DNA of 64,000 nt from a virus, in the IMG/VR virus record IMGVR_UViG_3300028802_000009, positions 1 through 64,000 of that record. The stretch is one strand, 5' to 3'. Positions 47,838-57,355 of this stretch are shown piece after piece; the first letter of the stretch is position 1; each line of letters begins with the position of its first letter. A model generated the notes under the pieces. That model did not search any database, was not told where the DNA came from, and saw nothing but the letters and a program-made list of their open reading frames with translations. A program made the translations under genes and the position numbers.

Positions 47838-49136
47838 TCACTTCAGGCCGAAGGCGTCACGGACATCCGGAGCCGACTGCCAGAGACTCGACAACTTGTC
47901 GACTACTGCATCGCTTGCGGTCTTAGAGGTAGAACCGCCGAGTTTCGCGACGCCTGCGCGGGGGCGGGTACCAACAGTGCGAGTGCTGGCAGTACGACGC
48001 GAGCCCTGCTTCTGCTGAACCTGCGCTTGACCCTGATCGTCTTCCTCGACCTGCTCATCTTGCGCGAACAAGGTGCGAAGGATCTCATCCTCACCGGCAA
48101 GGACAACGTTTTCCGTGTCCAACGGCGCGGGGTCCATCTCGATGTCGCCCTCAGCCAACGGACCACACGAGTCGTCGGCAAGCAGCTGCTCAAGGTCGTC
48201 ATCACCGCCCAGCACCGGCTCTTGACTCGGGAACTGCTGACCAAGCGCCTGTTGCTGACCCGGCACTTGCTGACCAAGCGCCTGTTGCTCGCCCGGCAGC
48301 TGTTGCCCCTGCGCTTGTTGAATCAGCTGCTGCAGCTGAGCCATCATCTGTTGCATCTGCGCTACCTGTTGCTGTCCATTGGCAGACTTGGTAGGCCAGT
48401 TGTCGTTGGACTTGGCATTCTGATCGCCGCCGTCATCCTTGGACTGCTGCTCAGAGTTCTTCTTCTTAGCCAACATCCTACGAGAGGCCTGCTTCTGCTG
48501 GCCGTCATCGTCATCGTCATCGTCGGCATCATCGTCGTCGCCGCCCTTGGACTTGGCCTTCATCTTTTCGATGTTCTCTTTGAACTGCGGAGGGATCTCG
48601 CCGGCCTGCTTGTCCTGACCCTCGTCAGAATCATCATCCTCAGCGAAGCCGTCATCGTCGTCGGCCTCCTCCTCGACATCCTCTTCGCCCTGCTCAGCAG
48701 CCAAACGCCGATGCGTATTGATCAGCTCCTGGTCAGGCACATACATGAGAGCGAAAGCCTGGTCCTCGATCGCATCGATCCCAGCCACCTTTCCGCCACG
48801 CAGCATGAGCTTGGCAACAGCGACGCACAGCTCGGCCTTCTTCAGGCGAACCCGATCAGACGCAGTCTTCTCGGCATGATTGAAGGTATCTTTACGTAGT
48901 TCCGGCATACCGATCTCATCACGGGCCGTCTGTCCGTCAGAGTACTCCTCTTCCCAAGTATTGGGCGAGTGCACGTCTTCAGCGAAGTCAGACGGGTCAC
49001 CAATCACGTACTCATCCATCGCAGGTTGTGGATGGTCTTGATTCATCGAATAGACATCGCCCGCGACTTCAGCTGCCTGCTTCTTGGCAGCCTGCCTCGC
49101 GATCTCTTGAAGATTCCAGGTTGAACGCTCACGCAT
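47838..49136 (-). CDS. Scaffold/core-like acidic protein, low complexity
   Basis: A 432-residue, highly acidic and polar protein. Residues 150-215 include long D/E runs (EADDDDGFAEDDD, ADDDDDDDG). Residues 255-310 are glutamine-rich, with MQQMMAQLQQLIQQAQGQQ and PGEQQALGQQVPG repeats. Structured parts remain near residues 88-135 (VRLKKAELCVAVAKLML) and at the end (VVDKLSSLWQSAPDVRDAF). It has several K/R-T/Q/S-A-S/G sites (EKTASDR, KQAGEI, KQASRR, RRTASTR, SKTASDA). Acidic, helical, protease-site-rich proteins between protease and capsid genes are typically the prohead scaffold. The placement is the strongest argument. Confidence 0.72.
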   Translation of the reverse strand: MRERSTWNLQEIARQAAKKQAAEVAGDVYSMNQDHPQPAMDEYVIGDPSDFAEDVHSPNTWEEEYSDGQTARDEIGMPELRKDTFNHAEKTASDRVRLKKAELCVAVAKLMLRGGKVAGIDAIEDQAFALMYVPDQELINTHRRLAAEQGEEDVEEEADDDDGFAEDDDSDEGQDKQAGEIPPQFKENIEKMKAKSKGGDDDDADDDDDDDGQQKQASRRMLAKKKNSEQQSKDDGGDQNAKSNDNWPTKSANGQQQVAQMQQMMAQLQQLIQQAQGQQLPGEQQALGQQVPGQQQALGQQFPSQEPVLGGDDDLEQLLADDSCGPLAEGDIEMDPAPLDTENVVLAGEDEILRTLFAQDEQVEEDDQGQAQVQQKQGSRRTASTRTVGTRPRAGVAKLGGSTSKTASDAVVDKLSSLWQSAPDVRDAFGLK

Positions 49137-49187
49137 GGCAGGGGTTTTCCTTTTCCTCGTAGGCTTGCAGTTGTATAGAAAGAAAGT

Positions 49188-50738
49188 TCACGACCGACCT
49201 AAGGCGTAGAGTCGACCCTTTTCAAGAAGTTTACTCGCCTCAGAGCCGGTCACTACCCGGCCAATTACTTGACGGCACGCCGCCAAGTAGGTCTCATCAT
49301 CTTCATATGGAGCAGTACCGCCCACACTAAGCACTGTCCTATAAACTCTTGTTTCACCGGCCATAGACGATTTCTTCGTCAAGACATCTAGAACGCGAGA
49401 GACCGCAAGGATCTCACGGCCCGTTAAACCGGCTTGCCTCACCCGGCGCCATCCTCCGTTCTTCTGGAGGATGAGCCCTTGCAAGACTCGCTTGGCTTGT
49501 GCCTTTCCAACAAACGAAACCACGATCTTAGCGATGCGTCGCCACTGAGGGTGTTCGAGTGCCGAACGGATCAAGCTCTCATTCTGCTTGTTGTTGTCGA
49601 CGATCTCGCGAACTTCGTTCGCTTCGCCCTTACTAATCTCTTGCCGAACATGCTCGATGGCCTTGTCCCGAAGAGCCGTCGACAGATCCTTGACCGCCTT
49701 ACTGATGGGGTCTTCCTCTGCGCCTCCCGGTGGAGCCGGCGCGGGTGCGCCCTCCGCGGGAGCTGCCGCAGGATCTTCCGCGGGCGCTTGAGTCTGTTCT
49801 GCGGGTGCCTGCTCTGCTGGCGCTTGCTCTGCTGGCGCCTGGCCCTGACCTTGGGCACGCAAAACGCGAGCGGCTTTAGAAACCCCTCCGGGTATCGGCG
49901 ATGGAGCGGATTTCGAGAAAGCCATGTGAATCTTGTTCTCAGCGTGCGCGACTTCTTCAGCCGACAAAACGCTACGCAGAACGGCGCCCTTGAAGGCGGG
50001 ATTGGCTACCCACGATGCCTCGATGAAGCGCACCGAGGTCGGATCCGTGTGGTGCCCGCAAAGCTCTGCGACCTTCCGCCCAGTCTTCGATTCATCCAAG
50101 AACTGCTGGCCCTTGAAATACCGGATGCACGCGCATAGCTGGGTTTCGTCTTTGGCGACGTTGCCGCACTTCGTGCAGGTCGTTGAGCTGGTCGAGCACC
50201 CCATGCTCAGAGTCCCGAGCTGGCCGGACTTGATCGACCGAATCAGGGCCGCGTGCTTTAGGTCGTTGGCAATCAGGATGTCGACGTAAACCGAGTCCCC
50301 AATGTCACGAGCCGCCGCGTCAATGATGCGCCCCTGAGATAGCTCGGGGATCTGCACGTGCTCGATGTACGACTGCGCTCCGACAAACGACTTGAATGAC
50401 GACATCAGGAGCTTGCGCTCGAATGCGTCGTTGTTGTTGTTGATGTAGCGCTGCGTTTCGGGCGTGACGTAGTAGTCCTGATATGGCCGGTCGATCTCAA
50501 ACCCATCGACAAAGTGGCGCCCGACCGGAGCGCTAGCGTTGTCAACGTCGACAGACGCGACAATCGTCGCGTGGCTAAGCATGTACCTAGCTGGGTCGTA
50601 CTCCTGTAAGATGACCCGTGCAGTTCTCTTCTGAAAATCTAGCTCGGGCAAGATCGCCGTACGACGCAATGCATCCCACTCGGCGAACTTGATTCCCGGC
50701 TTCTGAAGAGTAGCTTTAGCGAACTTGAGAAATGCCAA
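49188..50738 (-). CDS. Prohead maturation protease with scaffold-like C-terminal extension
   Basis: A 516-residue protein. Residues of about 30-260 look like a prohead protease: YIEHVQIPELSQGRII with H127 and TLSMGCS with S178, the His/Ser pair expected for the herpesvirus/T4 gp21-type fold. Inserted just after S178 is a cysteine set (C188, C191, C202, C204, then C227/H229), a zinc ribbon not usual in this family. FIEASWVANPAFKGAVLR matches the end of the protease part. Residues 298-320 repeat QAPAE, and the last 170 residues are helical (KAVKDLSTALRDKAIEHV), perhaps a scaffold part cleaved off at maturation. It fits between the portal-side genes and the scaffold. Confidence 0.78.
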   Translation of the reverse strand: MAFLKFAKATLQKPGIKFAEWDALRRTAILPELDFQKRTARVILQEYDPARYMLSHATIVASVDVDNASAPVGRHFVDGFEIDRPYQDYYVTPETQRYINNNNDAFERKLLMSSFKSFVGAQSYIEHVQIPELSQGRIIDAAARDIGDSVYVDILIANDLKHAALIRSIKSGQLGTLSMGCSTSSTTCTKCGNVAKDETQLCACIRYFKGQQFLDESKTGRKVAELCGHHTDPTSVRFIEASWVANPAFKGAVLRSVLSAEEVAHAENKIHMAFSKSAPSPIPGGVSKAARVLRAQGQGQAPAEQAPAEQAPAEQTQAPAEDPAAAPAEGAPAPAPPGGAEEDPISKAVKDLSTALRDKAIEHVRQEISKGEANEVREIVDNNKQNESLIRSALEHPQWRRIAKIVVSFVGKAQAKRVLQGLILQKNGGWRRVRQAGLTGREILAVSRVLDVLTKKSSMAGETRVYRTVLSVGGTAPYEDDETYLAACRQVIGRVVTGSEASKLLEKGRLYALGRS

Positions 50739-50744
50739 GGCTGT

Positions 50745-51470
50745 TCACCATCCAATCGGCTCGCCCAGCGGACCCAAGATCGCATCCGACTTAAGCAAAA
50801 ACAGGTCTTTGGGGCATGCGAACAACCGGACACGGGCACCCTTGTCCATCTTATAGGTTGTGCGACGCATTGAGGTCGCACACTTCGGACAGCGCGGCTT
50901 GCCAAGCTCCAACTCACCGGCAGTCACACGATACTGGCGATTTTGCGCAACCCAGTATGCCGCGGTCTTCGCAATATGCTGCTGTATCCGCAGATCACGG
51001 AGCCTCTCGCCCACCCGATAGAACTTCTGCACTTCGGCCCGCAGCCCGTTATCATCCACGCCTTGAGCTGCGTATCGATGCCAGGCGTCGTCATACGCAG
51101 CTACCTCGGAAGCGCCAGTCGCCCAGCTCTTTGCCAAGCTTGTGTAGAATCCCCGTGGGAGCTTTGACCCCGCCCATGGGCTAGAGGAAGCCCACTTCTT
51201 ACGGGCTTTCTCAATGTCGTAACTGCTGTAAGACTGGTCGAACTCGGGTGGCAGCCACTGCACAAGGTTGGGATTGACCCGCACGACCTCATCCGGGCTC
51301 ATGCGCTCGTTGCCATAGGGCCATTGGACATCCAGGCAACCCAAACCACGATGCACGGCCGTTACGCGCCCGGTGAAAGGCGATAGAGACCAAGCGTCCG
51401 CCCCAGGAGCGTACCGTTGCACGGGATCGCCCTGCTTGAAGTCTTTGACGAGTTTCCAGATGTCGATCAT
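50745..51470 (-). CDS. Head-associated protein with KOW-like start and zinc ribbon
   Basis: A 241-residue protein. Residues 10-65 are a small beta barrel-like unit (FKQGDPVQRY, FTGRVTAVHRGLGCLDVQW) of the kind seen in KOW-type domains. The middle is helical, with WATGASEVAAYDDAWHRY and the K-T-A-A motif in HIAKTAAYWVAQ. The end has PRCPKCATSMRRTTYK, then LFACPKDLFLL, a C-x2-C plus C zinc-ribbon-type site. It starts downstream of the large head protein and is followed by the protease. A head component or portal-adjacent protein is likely; the family is not identified. Confidence 0.65.
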   Translation of the reverse strand: MIDIWKLVKDFKQGDPVQRYAPGADAWSLSPFTGRVTAVHRGLGCLDVQWPYGNERMSPDEVVRVNPNLVQWLPPEFDQSYSSYDIEKARKKWASSSPWAGSKLPRGFYTSLAKSWATGASEVAAYDDAWHRYAAQGVDDNGLRAEVQKFYRVGERLRDLRIQQHIAKTAAYWVAQNRQYRVTAGELELGKPRCPKCATSMRRTTYKMDKGARVRLFACPKDLFLLKSDAILGPLGEPIGW

Positions 51471-51528
51471 GTTTGCGGTCCTCGTGCGGTCTCACACTCG
51501 CTCGGGCCAGCTTCAGGCCCCACACGGG

Positions 51529-54500
51529 TCACTTAGCCAGCGGGCGACCACTCGTGGACTTGCCGCTGCGAACGCCAGACGAATCGTCGGACTTGTACGC
51601 CTTCATATACGGCTCGTCGGCTTCCATCTGAATAGGCTGCTGAGGATTCTTGAACGTGTCCATGTACTTCTCATCGGAGTCGCGCTGCAACACCTGCGCT
51701 AGCTTAGAGCGGCCGATCTCGCTCGCCTGACGGTTCAGCAACGATTCCTCACCGTAGGTTGCGGCTTCTAGGTCGTCCGCGATCTTATCGATCGCGTTCA
51801 CCAGATTCTTAGCCGCCGTAAAGTCCATCCCCCACTTGCCATGGTTAGACTGGACAACGGAGGCCATGCGGTCCAGGCGGGCCAAAAGCCCATCAGCCTG
51901 GGCGGTCTCAAGTTGAAGTTTGTTGTTCGGCATCGTGTTCCTCGCAGTTCTTGATCTAACCGTAAGTAGCGTCTCGTTCTCAGACACACCTGCAAGGCGT
52001 GCCAAGAGCTTGTTGTAAACAGTCGGATGTATCGCGTGATCGTAATTCTCATCGCGCAGAGCGAGATCCAGAGCCGCACGCAACTGGGTATCCCGGACAA
52101 CGCCCTCGACCTTGGTCGACAGCGCTGGCGTGGAGAGCCATTCGCGAGCCGCCTTTAGAAGCCGTGTATAGACCGGCTCACCGAGGTCTCTAGCCTGTGG
52201 CTGCTGCCACTTTCGATAAGGCTCGAAACCCTCATGGCCCTTGGGATAGGGGGCGACGCCCCAATAGACAGCAGAACGATCCATCGCACAAGTAGCGGAA
52301 TAAAAAGAAAAGGCGTGCCCAGTGGTCCGATCCGCGACTCTTTGGGCGGCACGGCGCGAAGCGAAGTCATCCCAGATTTCCTGCGCGAACCCTGCCTGTT
52401 CTTCCGGGTCCTCAACGTCCCCCTTGTAGCGGGGCGGCTTGCGCGGAGGCTTCGGGGCGGCAATCTTCTGCTTTCTCAGACGTTCGCTACCCGTGGGAGG
52501 TGGCTCAGCGTCAACATCACCCGACTCCTTGAGCTTCTTGGAGTATGCCTTGTAGTCTGACTCGAACTCCTTGCTCGCCTTATGAAGCTGCTCCCGATAG
52601 TCCTGGGCGGACTTCTTGTACTTCACCATCTCTTGTTCGTAGTGCCGATTGTCCTGCTGATCTAAGATGCCCTGGACCGCATGCTGCTTGTCGGGTCGCA
52701 GATTCGCCAGATGCTTCATGACGCGATCCCGAAACGTCGTGTATGTGTCCTGCGAAGTCGCCTCGTCCGGGTATCGTTTTGACCGTTCGCGAAGAAACTC
52801 GGTCGCCTTACCGAGGCCCTTGGCAATCGCCTCCGGTGACTGTCGCTCGGAGATGGGGGCAAACCCCTTCGGGTCCAAGAATCGCTTGCGGGCCTCGCGG
52901 TAATCATTCGCCTGACAATAGCTAACAGCCAGCTTTTGGAGGTCCGGGTCCTTAGTGGACTTCAAAAGCTTCTGCGCTTGTTTATCTGAGAGGTCGGATG
53001 GGTCCGACTTGAGCTGCAACCCGCCGTAGAACAGACGCTCTGCCTCAGCAGTCGCCCGCTTACTGCGGTCCTCTGGGCTCTCTCCAGAACCTGAGAGCGC
53101 AAAGTTGGACATGGCGTCAGCCAGCTCCTTTGGCGCCCCCTTCCTAGCGAAGGCTTTAGCGACCGCACTCTCCGCGGCCAAACTCATAGCAACGGTCTTC
53201 ACCTGATGCTTACGGTAAGCTTTCGCACCCTCAATCGGATCGGTGATGCTCTTGAACTCAACATCATTACCGTCCGCGTCCTTCACCATCTTGGGTGCCG
53301 GGACATTGTTGGGGTCGGTCGTGTAGAAGGAGGACGCCTCGTCAACAAGCGACGAGATATCCTCGGGGACGCGAATAGCGGTCACCTTCTCATAGTCTGC
53401 GACCATTTCCTGTATCTCGTCCGGGTGGTACCGGGGCTTGTTGGCGAACAGTATCTTGGCAGCCAGCTCACGCGGGAACGTCTTCATGACGAGCCGATCA
53501 GCTGCCTGGCGTTCTGCCTCTGTGACAGGTCTATCTGGCTGAAACGGGGCGAACTTGGGCGCGTTGGGGTCCTCTGGCGCCGTAGGCTTCGCTTTTGCCG
53601 GCCCCTTCTTCGCTTTGGCAACACCGGCCGAGCTGCGGGGTTTGAGCGATTTCGCGAGGGACTTAAGCCGTTTGGCCGTATCGCGAGATGTGTTAGGTTT
53701 GGCAGCCGTGTCTTGGAGTAACTGAATGGCCTGGTCGACAAGTTCTGGCTTTATCGGGTCACCTCCCTGTAAATAGAACACAAGCTTGCCGACTGCGTTG
53801 GAGGCTGAAGCTGGGTTAAACCCCGCGTCCTCCCAGACTTTGGTGATCTCAGCTTCCAGAGCTTCATCATCCGACTGAGCGGGCTTGGCGGCAGGTGCTC
53901 CTTGTGCCGGAGCAGGCTGTTGGGCGGGAGGTGGCTGTTGACCAGGGCCTGGCTGTTGAGGTGGCTGTTGACCAGGGGCAGCTTGTGGTGGTGCCCCTTG
54001 AGCGGGAGCCTGCGTAGGAGCAGCTTGCGGGACCTCACCGGGTGTGGCTTCTTCGCCGGGAGCAACGGGCTTTTTCTTGCCCTTTTGTTTCTGCTCCTTG
54101 ATGCTTTCGCGCGCGCGAGCCTCCACCTCCTCATCAGTCGGCGGCCCTTTTTTCTGGAGTTCAGCAAGAGCGGCTTTCGTTTCCGCCAGCTCCTTCATGA
54201 TTTGCTCGCGCTCGGCGGTCGCCTTGAGAGCCTCCTTGATGGCAGCGCGCTCCTTTTGGGCGCCCTCTGACTTTGGGTCCTCCTTCAGCTCCTCTTTGAC
54301 CTCCTTCAAGCGGTTCTTGAGCTGGACGCGTTCAGCGGCCGAGTCGCTCGTGTCTGGAGCTTCATCCGGACCTTTCTTGGGCTTTGGAGCTTGCCCTTGG
54401 ACGCTCATGACGCGCGCCAAGTCCGAAACCGTCTTGATGCCTTCTGGCAGCGCTCTTCCCTGCATAAAGGGTTTAGCGCTGTAGCCAGGATTGTTCTTGG

Positions 54501-55134
54501 CGAACTGAGAGTTATCCGAGTCGGGTCTCCGGAATGACTTCAGGAATGCCTCGAACTTGGGATCCTCTTTCGCCAGCTGTCTCAGGGCATCGCGTGCCGC
54601 CATGTCCTTTTCGACATTCGGCTGCGCCGCGGGCTCCTTGGCTTGAGGTTCTTTCTCTTCGCCGGTTGGCTTTGGTACAAGTTTGAGGTTTGGCTTACCG
54701 ACAGGCTTTGGCTTATCAGCTGGCTTTGGCTCGGCAGTCGGCTTTGGCTTGCCCTTGAAAGTCTCTTCTTCGGAGTCATCCGCGAGTTCGTATTTGCCAG
54801 GCAGCTCTTTAAGCTTCTCCGGGCTGATCTTACCCACCCATCCTGTGGCTTTGGATCGGACCTTGACCTTCTTCCCCTGTGGGTCAGTCGCCTTGGCGCC
54901 CGGAGCGTTGGCCGCCCAGCGACGCAGGATTCTCGCCGCGGTCGATCCACCGATATCTTTGAAGTTTTTGGACTGGTCCTTGTCCCTATTGTCTAGGTCA
55001 GGGTCGTCATCCGGCTCCACCCGCTCCCTGCGTAGGTCATGCCGTGCCGGCTTAACCTTGGGGCTCGGGCGAACAAGCCGCTCGACTTCTTCATCCTCCC
55101 GCTCTCCGCGGCTCTTCGTAGCTTCGCGATCCAT
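51529..55134 (-). CDS. Very large charged head-region protein, function unknown
   Basis: A 1201-residue, highly charged protein. Layout: charged N-terminus (DDDPDLDNRDKDQSKNF); a STAARILRRWAANAPG motif near residue 65; KPKP-rich linkers (130-165); a probable coiled coil at 270-345 (LKNRLKEVKEELKEDPK); glutamine/proline-rich stretches (QPPQQPGPGQQPPP, 370-425); helical mid parts (LVDQAIQLLQD, TFPRELAAKILFAN); and a globular helical end from about 850. No enzyme motif. It lies between portal and protease genes, which suits an internal head or core protein. The ribosome-binding site ahead of ATG 55134 is poor, so the start could lie elsewhere. Function unknown. Confidence 0.6.
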   Translation of the reverse strand: MDREATKSRGEREDEEVERLVRPSPKVKPARHDLRRERVEPDDDPDLDNRDKDQSKNFKDIGGSTAARILRRWAANAPGAKATDPQGKKVKVRSKATGWVGKISPEKLKELPGKYELADDSEEETFKGKPKPTAEPKPADKPKPVGKPNLKLVPKPTGEEKEPQAKEPAAQPNVEKDMAARDALRQLAKEDPKFEAFLKSFRRPDSDNSQFAKNNPGYSAKPFMQGRALPEGIKTVSDLARVMSVQGQAPKPKKGPDEAPDTSDSAAERVQLKNRLKEVKEELKEDPKSEGAQKERAAIKEALKATAEREQIMKELAETKAALAELQKKGPPTDEEVEARARESIKEQKQKGKKKPVAPGEEATPGEVPQAAPTQAPAQGAPPQAAPGQQPPQQPGPGQQPPPAQQPAPAQGAPAAKPAQSDDEALEAEITKVWEDAGFNPASASNAVGKLVFYLQGGDPIKPELVDQAIQLLQDTAAKPNTSRDTAKRLKSLAKSLKPRSSAGVAKAKKGPAKAKPTAPEDPNAPKFAPFQPDRPVTEAERQAADRLVMKTFPRELAAKILFANKPRYHPDEIQEMVADYEKVTAIRVPEDISSLVDEASSFYTTDPNNVPAPKMVKDADGNDVEFKSITDPIEGAKAYRKHQVKTVAMSLAAESAVAKAFARKGAPKELADAMSNFALSGSGESPEDRSKRATAEAERLFYGGLQLKSDPSDLSDKQAQKLLKSTKDPDLQKLAVSYCQANDYREARKRFLDPKGFAPISERQSPEAIAKGLGKATEFLRERSKRYPDEATSQDTYTTFRDRVMKHLANLRPDKQHAVQGILDQQDNRHYEQEMVKYKKSAQDYREQLHKASKEFESDYKAYSKKLKESGDVDAEPPPTGSERLRKQKIAAPKPPRKPPRYKGDVEDPEEQAGFAQEIWDDFASRRAAQRVADRTTGHAFSFYSATCAMDRSAVYWGVAPYPKGHEGFEPYRKWQQPQARDLGEPVYTRLLKAAREWLSTPALSTKVEGVVRDTQLRAALDLALRDENYDHAIHPTVYNKLLARLAGVSENETLLTVRSRTARNTMPNNKLQLETAQADGLLARLDRMASVVQSNHGKWGMDFTAAKNLVNAIDKIADDLEAATYGEESLLNRQASEIGRSKLAQVLQRDSDEKYMDTFKNPQQPIQMEADEPYMKAYKSDDSSGVRSGKSTSGRPLAK

Positions 55135-55160
55135 TCGATAGGATCGAATTCATCGAAAGA

Positions 55161-56933
55161 TCAACCGAACCGGTCGTCAGGGGGCGCCTCTTGCTCCACC
55201 TTCTTGAGACCAAGGGTCTTAATGAGGCGATCGGTTACGTCAGTCTTGGTCACGAGTTCGTTGGACGCCGCACCGTAGATACCGCGCATCAACTCGTTAA
55301 AGAGGGCATCGTTGACGGTGAACAGGTCCCGCTCCAACTTGACCCTAGTGTCATCTGGGTCGATATTGAACATCTCCAGGATGAGGGAGATATCGATCGA
55401 GCCCTTGTTGTAAAGGTTGAAAAGCGCATCGTACGTATCTTGAGAGTCGCGCAATGGAAGCCGCGTAAATGAGAGCCGAGGAAACAACACGACCTCTCCG
55501 CCCCATTGATTTTTCTCGACAAACCCCTTGCGACGCGCCACGGGTTTGAAGATGTGTTTCTCGACGTACTCCTGAAGCATCTCGCGCAGGAACATGTAAC
55601 GCGTGTTGATCACCTCCAGCTTGAGGCGGTCGCCCGAGTACAGTTGCTCACCGGAAAGCAGGCTCTCCGTAACCCCGAGCCCAGCAAAGAGCTGCTTGTC
55701 TGTGATCTCGTACTCGCTCGAAAGATCGAGCAAGCGATCCTTGGACCCCATCTCTTCCCAGTGGACCTCGTAGTTCGCGACGATCGAGTAGTCCGGGTCA
55801 ACCAGTGACAGGTCGACCTGTTCCCGTAGGTCCATCACGTCCAACTCAGAAATCTTATCGCCCCAAACGATTCGCTTAGGGGTCATGGCGCGAGACGCAA
55901 TCTGCGTCTGAGCTTGGCGCAACTTTTCCCGATACATCAACGTGCGCAACACTCGGTCGAGGATGCTCTGACCAAGGTCCTCACCCGCACCACGGCGACC
56001 GGCGAGATAGTACACGAACGATCCTTCATCCGCGTCTGTCCCGAGTGGAATGAGCTTGCCCTGCTCCAGGTGGTTGCGAACTTCTTCCGGGATCTCGCGA
56101 ACCATCTCCTCCGCAAAATCATCGCCGGCCTTCGCCTGCTCGATGAGCGCCCGATCACGATCCGCAGGGATCAACTCGACCTTCATTTTGTCGGTGAACG
56201 AATAAGTGGTGACCTTCACTTGGTCAATCGGCAAGACGATGATCCGGTCCCAGCCTTTATAGTGCTGCTGATAATATGCCAGCTCTTGGTCGTCCCGATC
56301 GGCGCGCTCGACCCGAGTAACGTCGGGCTCCTCCACCGCTTCACCGTCCTCGGTGACCTTGGATTTGGTCCCAACCGACTGCACGTCAAACCCGACATCA
56401 TCAGGGACATCCACCGCCGAATCTTCGGCGAACGAGAACACCGACCCGTCCAGCCAGTAGTGATGCACCATCGTCACCAAGCGCTGAAACAGCTTGATGC
56501 GATCGCACATCTCCGTGAAGAACCAGAGGATATAGTTGCCGTAATCGTGCGCGTCCTTGAATCCTTCCGGACAGGTCGTCGGCTTCGGAGTGGCGAGCCG
56601 GACCTTGGACAATGGCAGCTCAGTATGCAGGTCGATCGACTGTCCCACGATGGGGTCAGTATTGTAGAAATGCCGGTACAGCTCGCGCTTTTCGCGCAAC
56701 GACTGCGGCAACTCCAGGAAGTCTGTCGACAGCTGCGGAGAAAAGAACTGGCCAGCTGTGGCCAGCGTCGTGTTCATCGAACCGCCGTCATTGGCCTTCT
56801 TTAGCCGACGCGCCTCTCGCTCCTTGTCCGTCAGCCCGTTGACCGGGTTCTTAGCCACGTACGGTCGGCTCTGGACCTTCGTGGTCTGGGGTAGCGACAC
56901 CCCACGTCTAACGTTGGTAAAATCTTTTGCCAT
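55161..56933 (-). CDS. Portal protein
   Basis: A 590-residue protein. ATG 56933 is chosen because it shares a base with the preceding stop (TGATG); a GTG three bases earlier is less likely. It has the size, helix content and segment order of a phage portal: an N-terminal wing (SLREKRELYRHFYNTDPIV), DGSVFSFAEDS, the stem region ILDRVLRTLMYREKLRQAQ, a possible crown end, and the typical FAGLGVTESLLSG and LYSGDRLKLEV segments. The portal forms the ring at one head vertex through which DNA is packaged. It is near the terminase in the late order, as expected. Assignment is strong. Confidence 0.9.
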   Translation of the reverse strand: MAKDFTNVRRGVSLPQTTKVQSRPYVAKNPVNGLTDKEREARRLKKANDGGSMNTTLATAGQFFSPQLSTDFLELPQSLREKRELYRHFYNTDPIVGQSIDLHTELPLSKVRLATPKPTTCPEGFKDAHDYGNYILWFFTEMCDRIKLFQRLVTMVHHYWLDGSVFSFAEDSAVDVPDDVGFDVQSVGTKSKVTEDGEAVEEPDVTRVERADRDDQELAYYQQHYKGWDRIIVLPIDQVKVTTYSFTDKMKVELIPADRDRALIEQAKAGDDFAEEMVREIPEEVRNHLEQGKLIPLGTDADEGSFVYYLAGRRGAGEDLGQSILDRVLRTLMYREKLRQAQTQIASRAMTPKRIVWGDKISELDVMDLREQVDLSLVDPDYSIVANYEVHWEEMGSKDRLLDLSSEYEITDKQLFAGLGVTESLLSGEQLYSGDRLKLEVINTRYMFLREMLQEYVEKHIFKPVARRKGFVEKNQWGGEVVLFPRLSFTRLPLRDSQDTYDALFNLYNKGSIDISLILEMFNIDPDDTRVKLERDLFTVNDALFNELMRGIYGAASNELVTKTDVTDRLIKTLGLKKVEQEAPPDDRFG

Positions 56934-57355
56934 CACTCAGTACCACTTGCGTCCCCGTCCACCACGGCTTGGATGACGCCATCCGTAAGGTCTGAGTCCT
57001 CTCGATACATATTGAGCAGAGACTCCACCGGAGTGGAAGCCACGGGGGCCTGCCTGATAGGTGGTTTGACAATAGATTCTGCAGGCGCTTCGGGAGTTAG
57101 CCCCTTGAGAACTCGACCGCCAGCCGAAGCTCTCTTGAGCCCTTGCCCCGCCATCCCCGAAAAACGGGTCCACGTCGAGGCGAAGCGCATGTAGATAGCG
57201 GTGTTGTCGTCAGCGGGTGCCCGCCGCACCCGTTGGTAAAGACTCTGCGCGAGCCCCTGGATACGTGAAAAACGAGAATCTAGTTCTTGACGAAGTGAGG
57301 CGATTTCCGCCACAATCGCAGCCGGCTCCATTCGATCTGGCGGGGTGAGATTCAT
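56933..57355 (-). CDS. Hypothetical protein upstream of the portal gene
   Basis: A 140-residue protein with a long N-terminal helix (EPAAIVAEIASLRQELDSRF, RIQGLAQSLYQRVRRAP), a linker with TWTRFSGMAGQGLK and VLKGLTPEAPAE, and an acidic C-terminus (MYREDSDLTDGVIQAV). No family is recognised. Its start overlaps the preceding stop as ATGA, and its stop overlaps the portal start as TGATG. It may be a portal-associated or packaging accessory factor, but this is inference from position. Confidence 0.6.
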   Translation of the reverse strand: MNLTPPDRMEPAAIVAEIASLRQELDSRFSRIQGLAQSLYQRVRRAPADDNTAIYMRFASTWTRFSGMAGQGLKRASAGGRVLKGLTPEAPAESIVKPPIRQAPVASTPVESLLNMYREDSDLTDGVIQAVVDGDASGTE

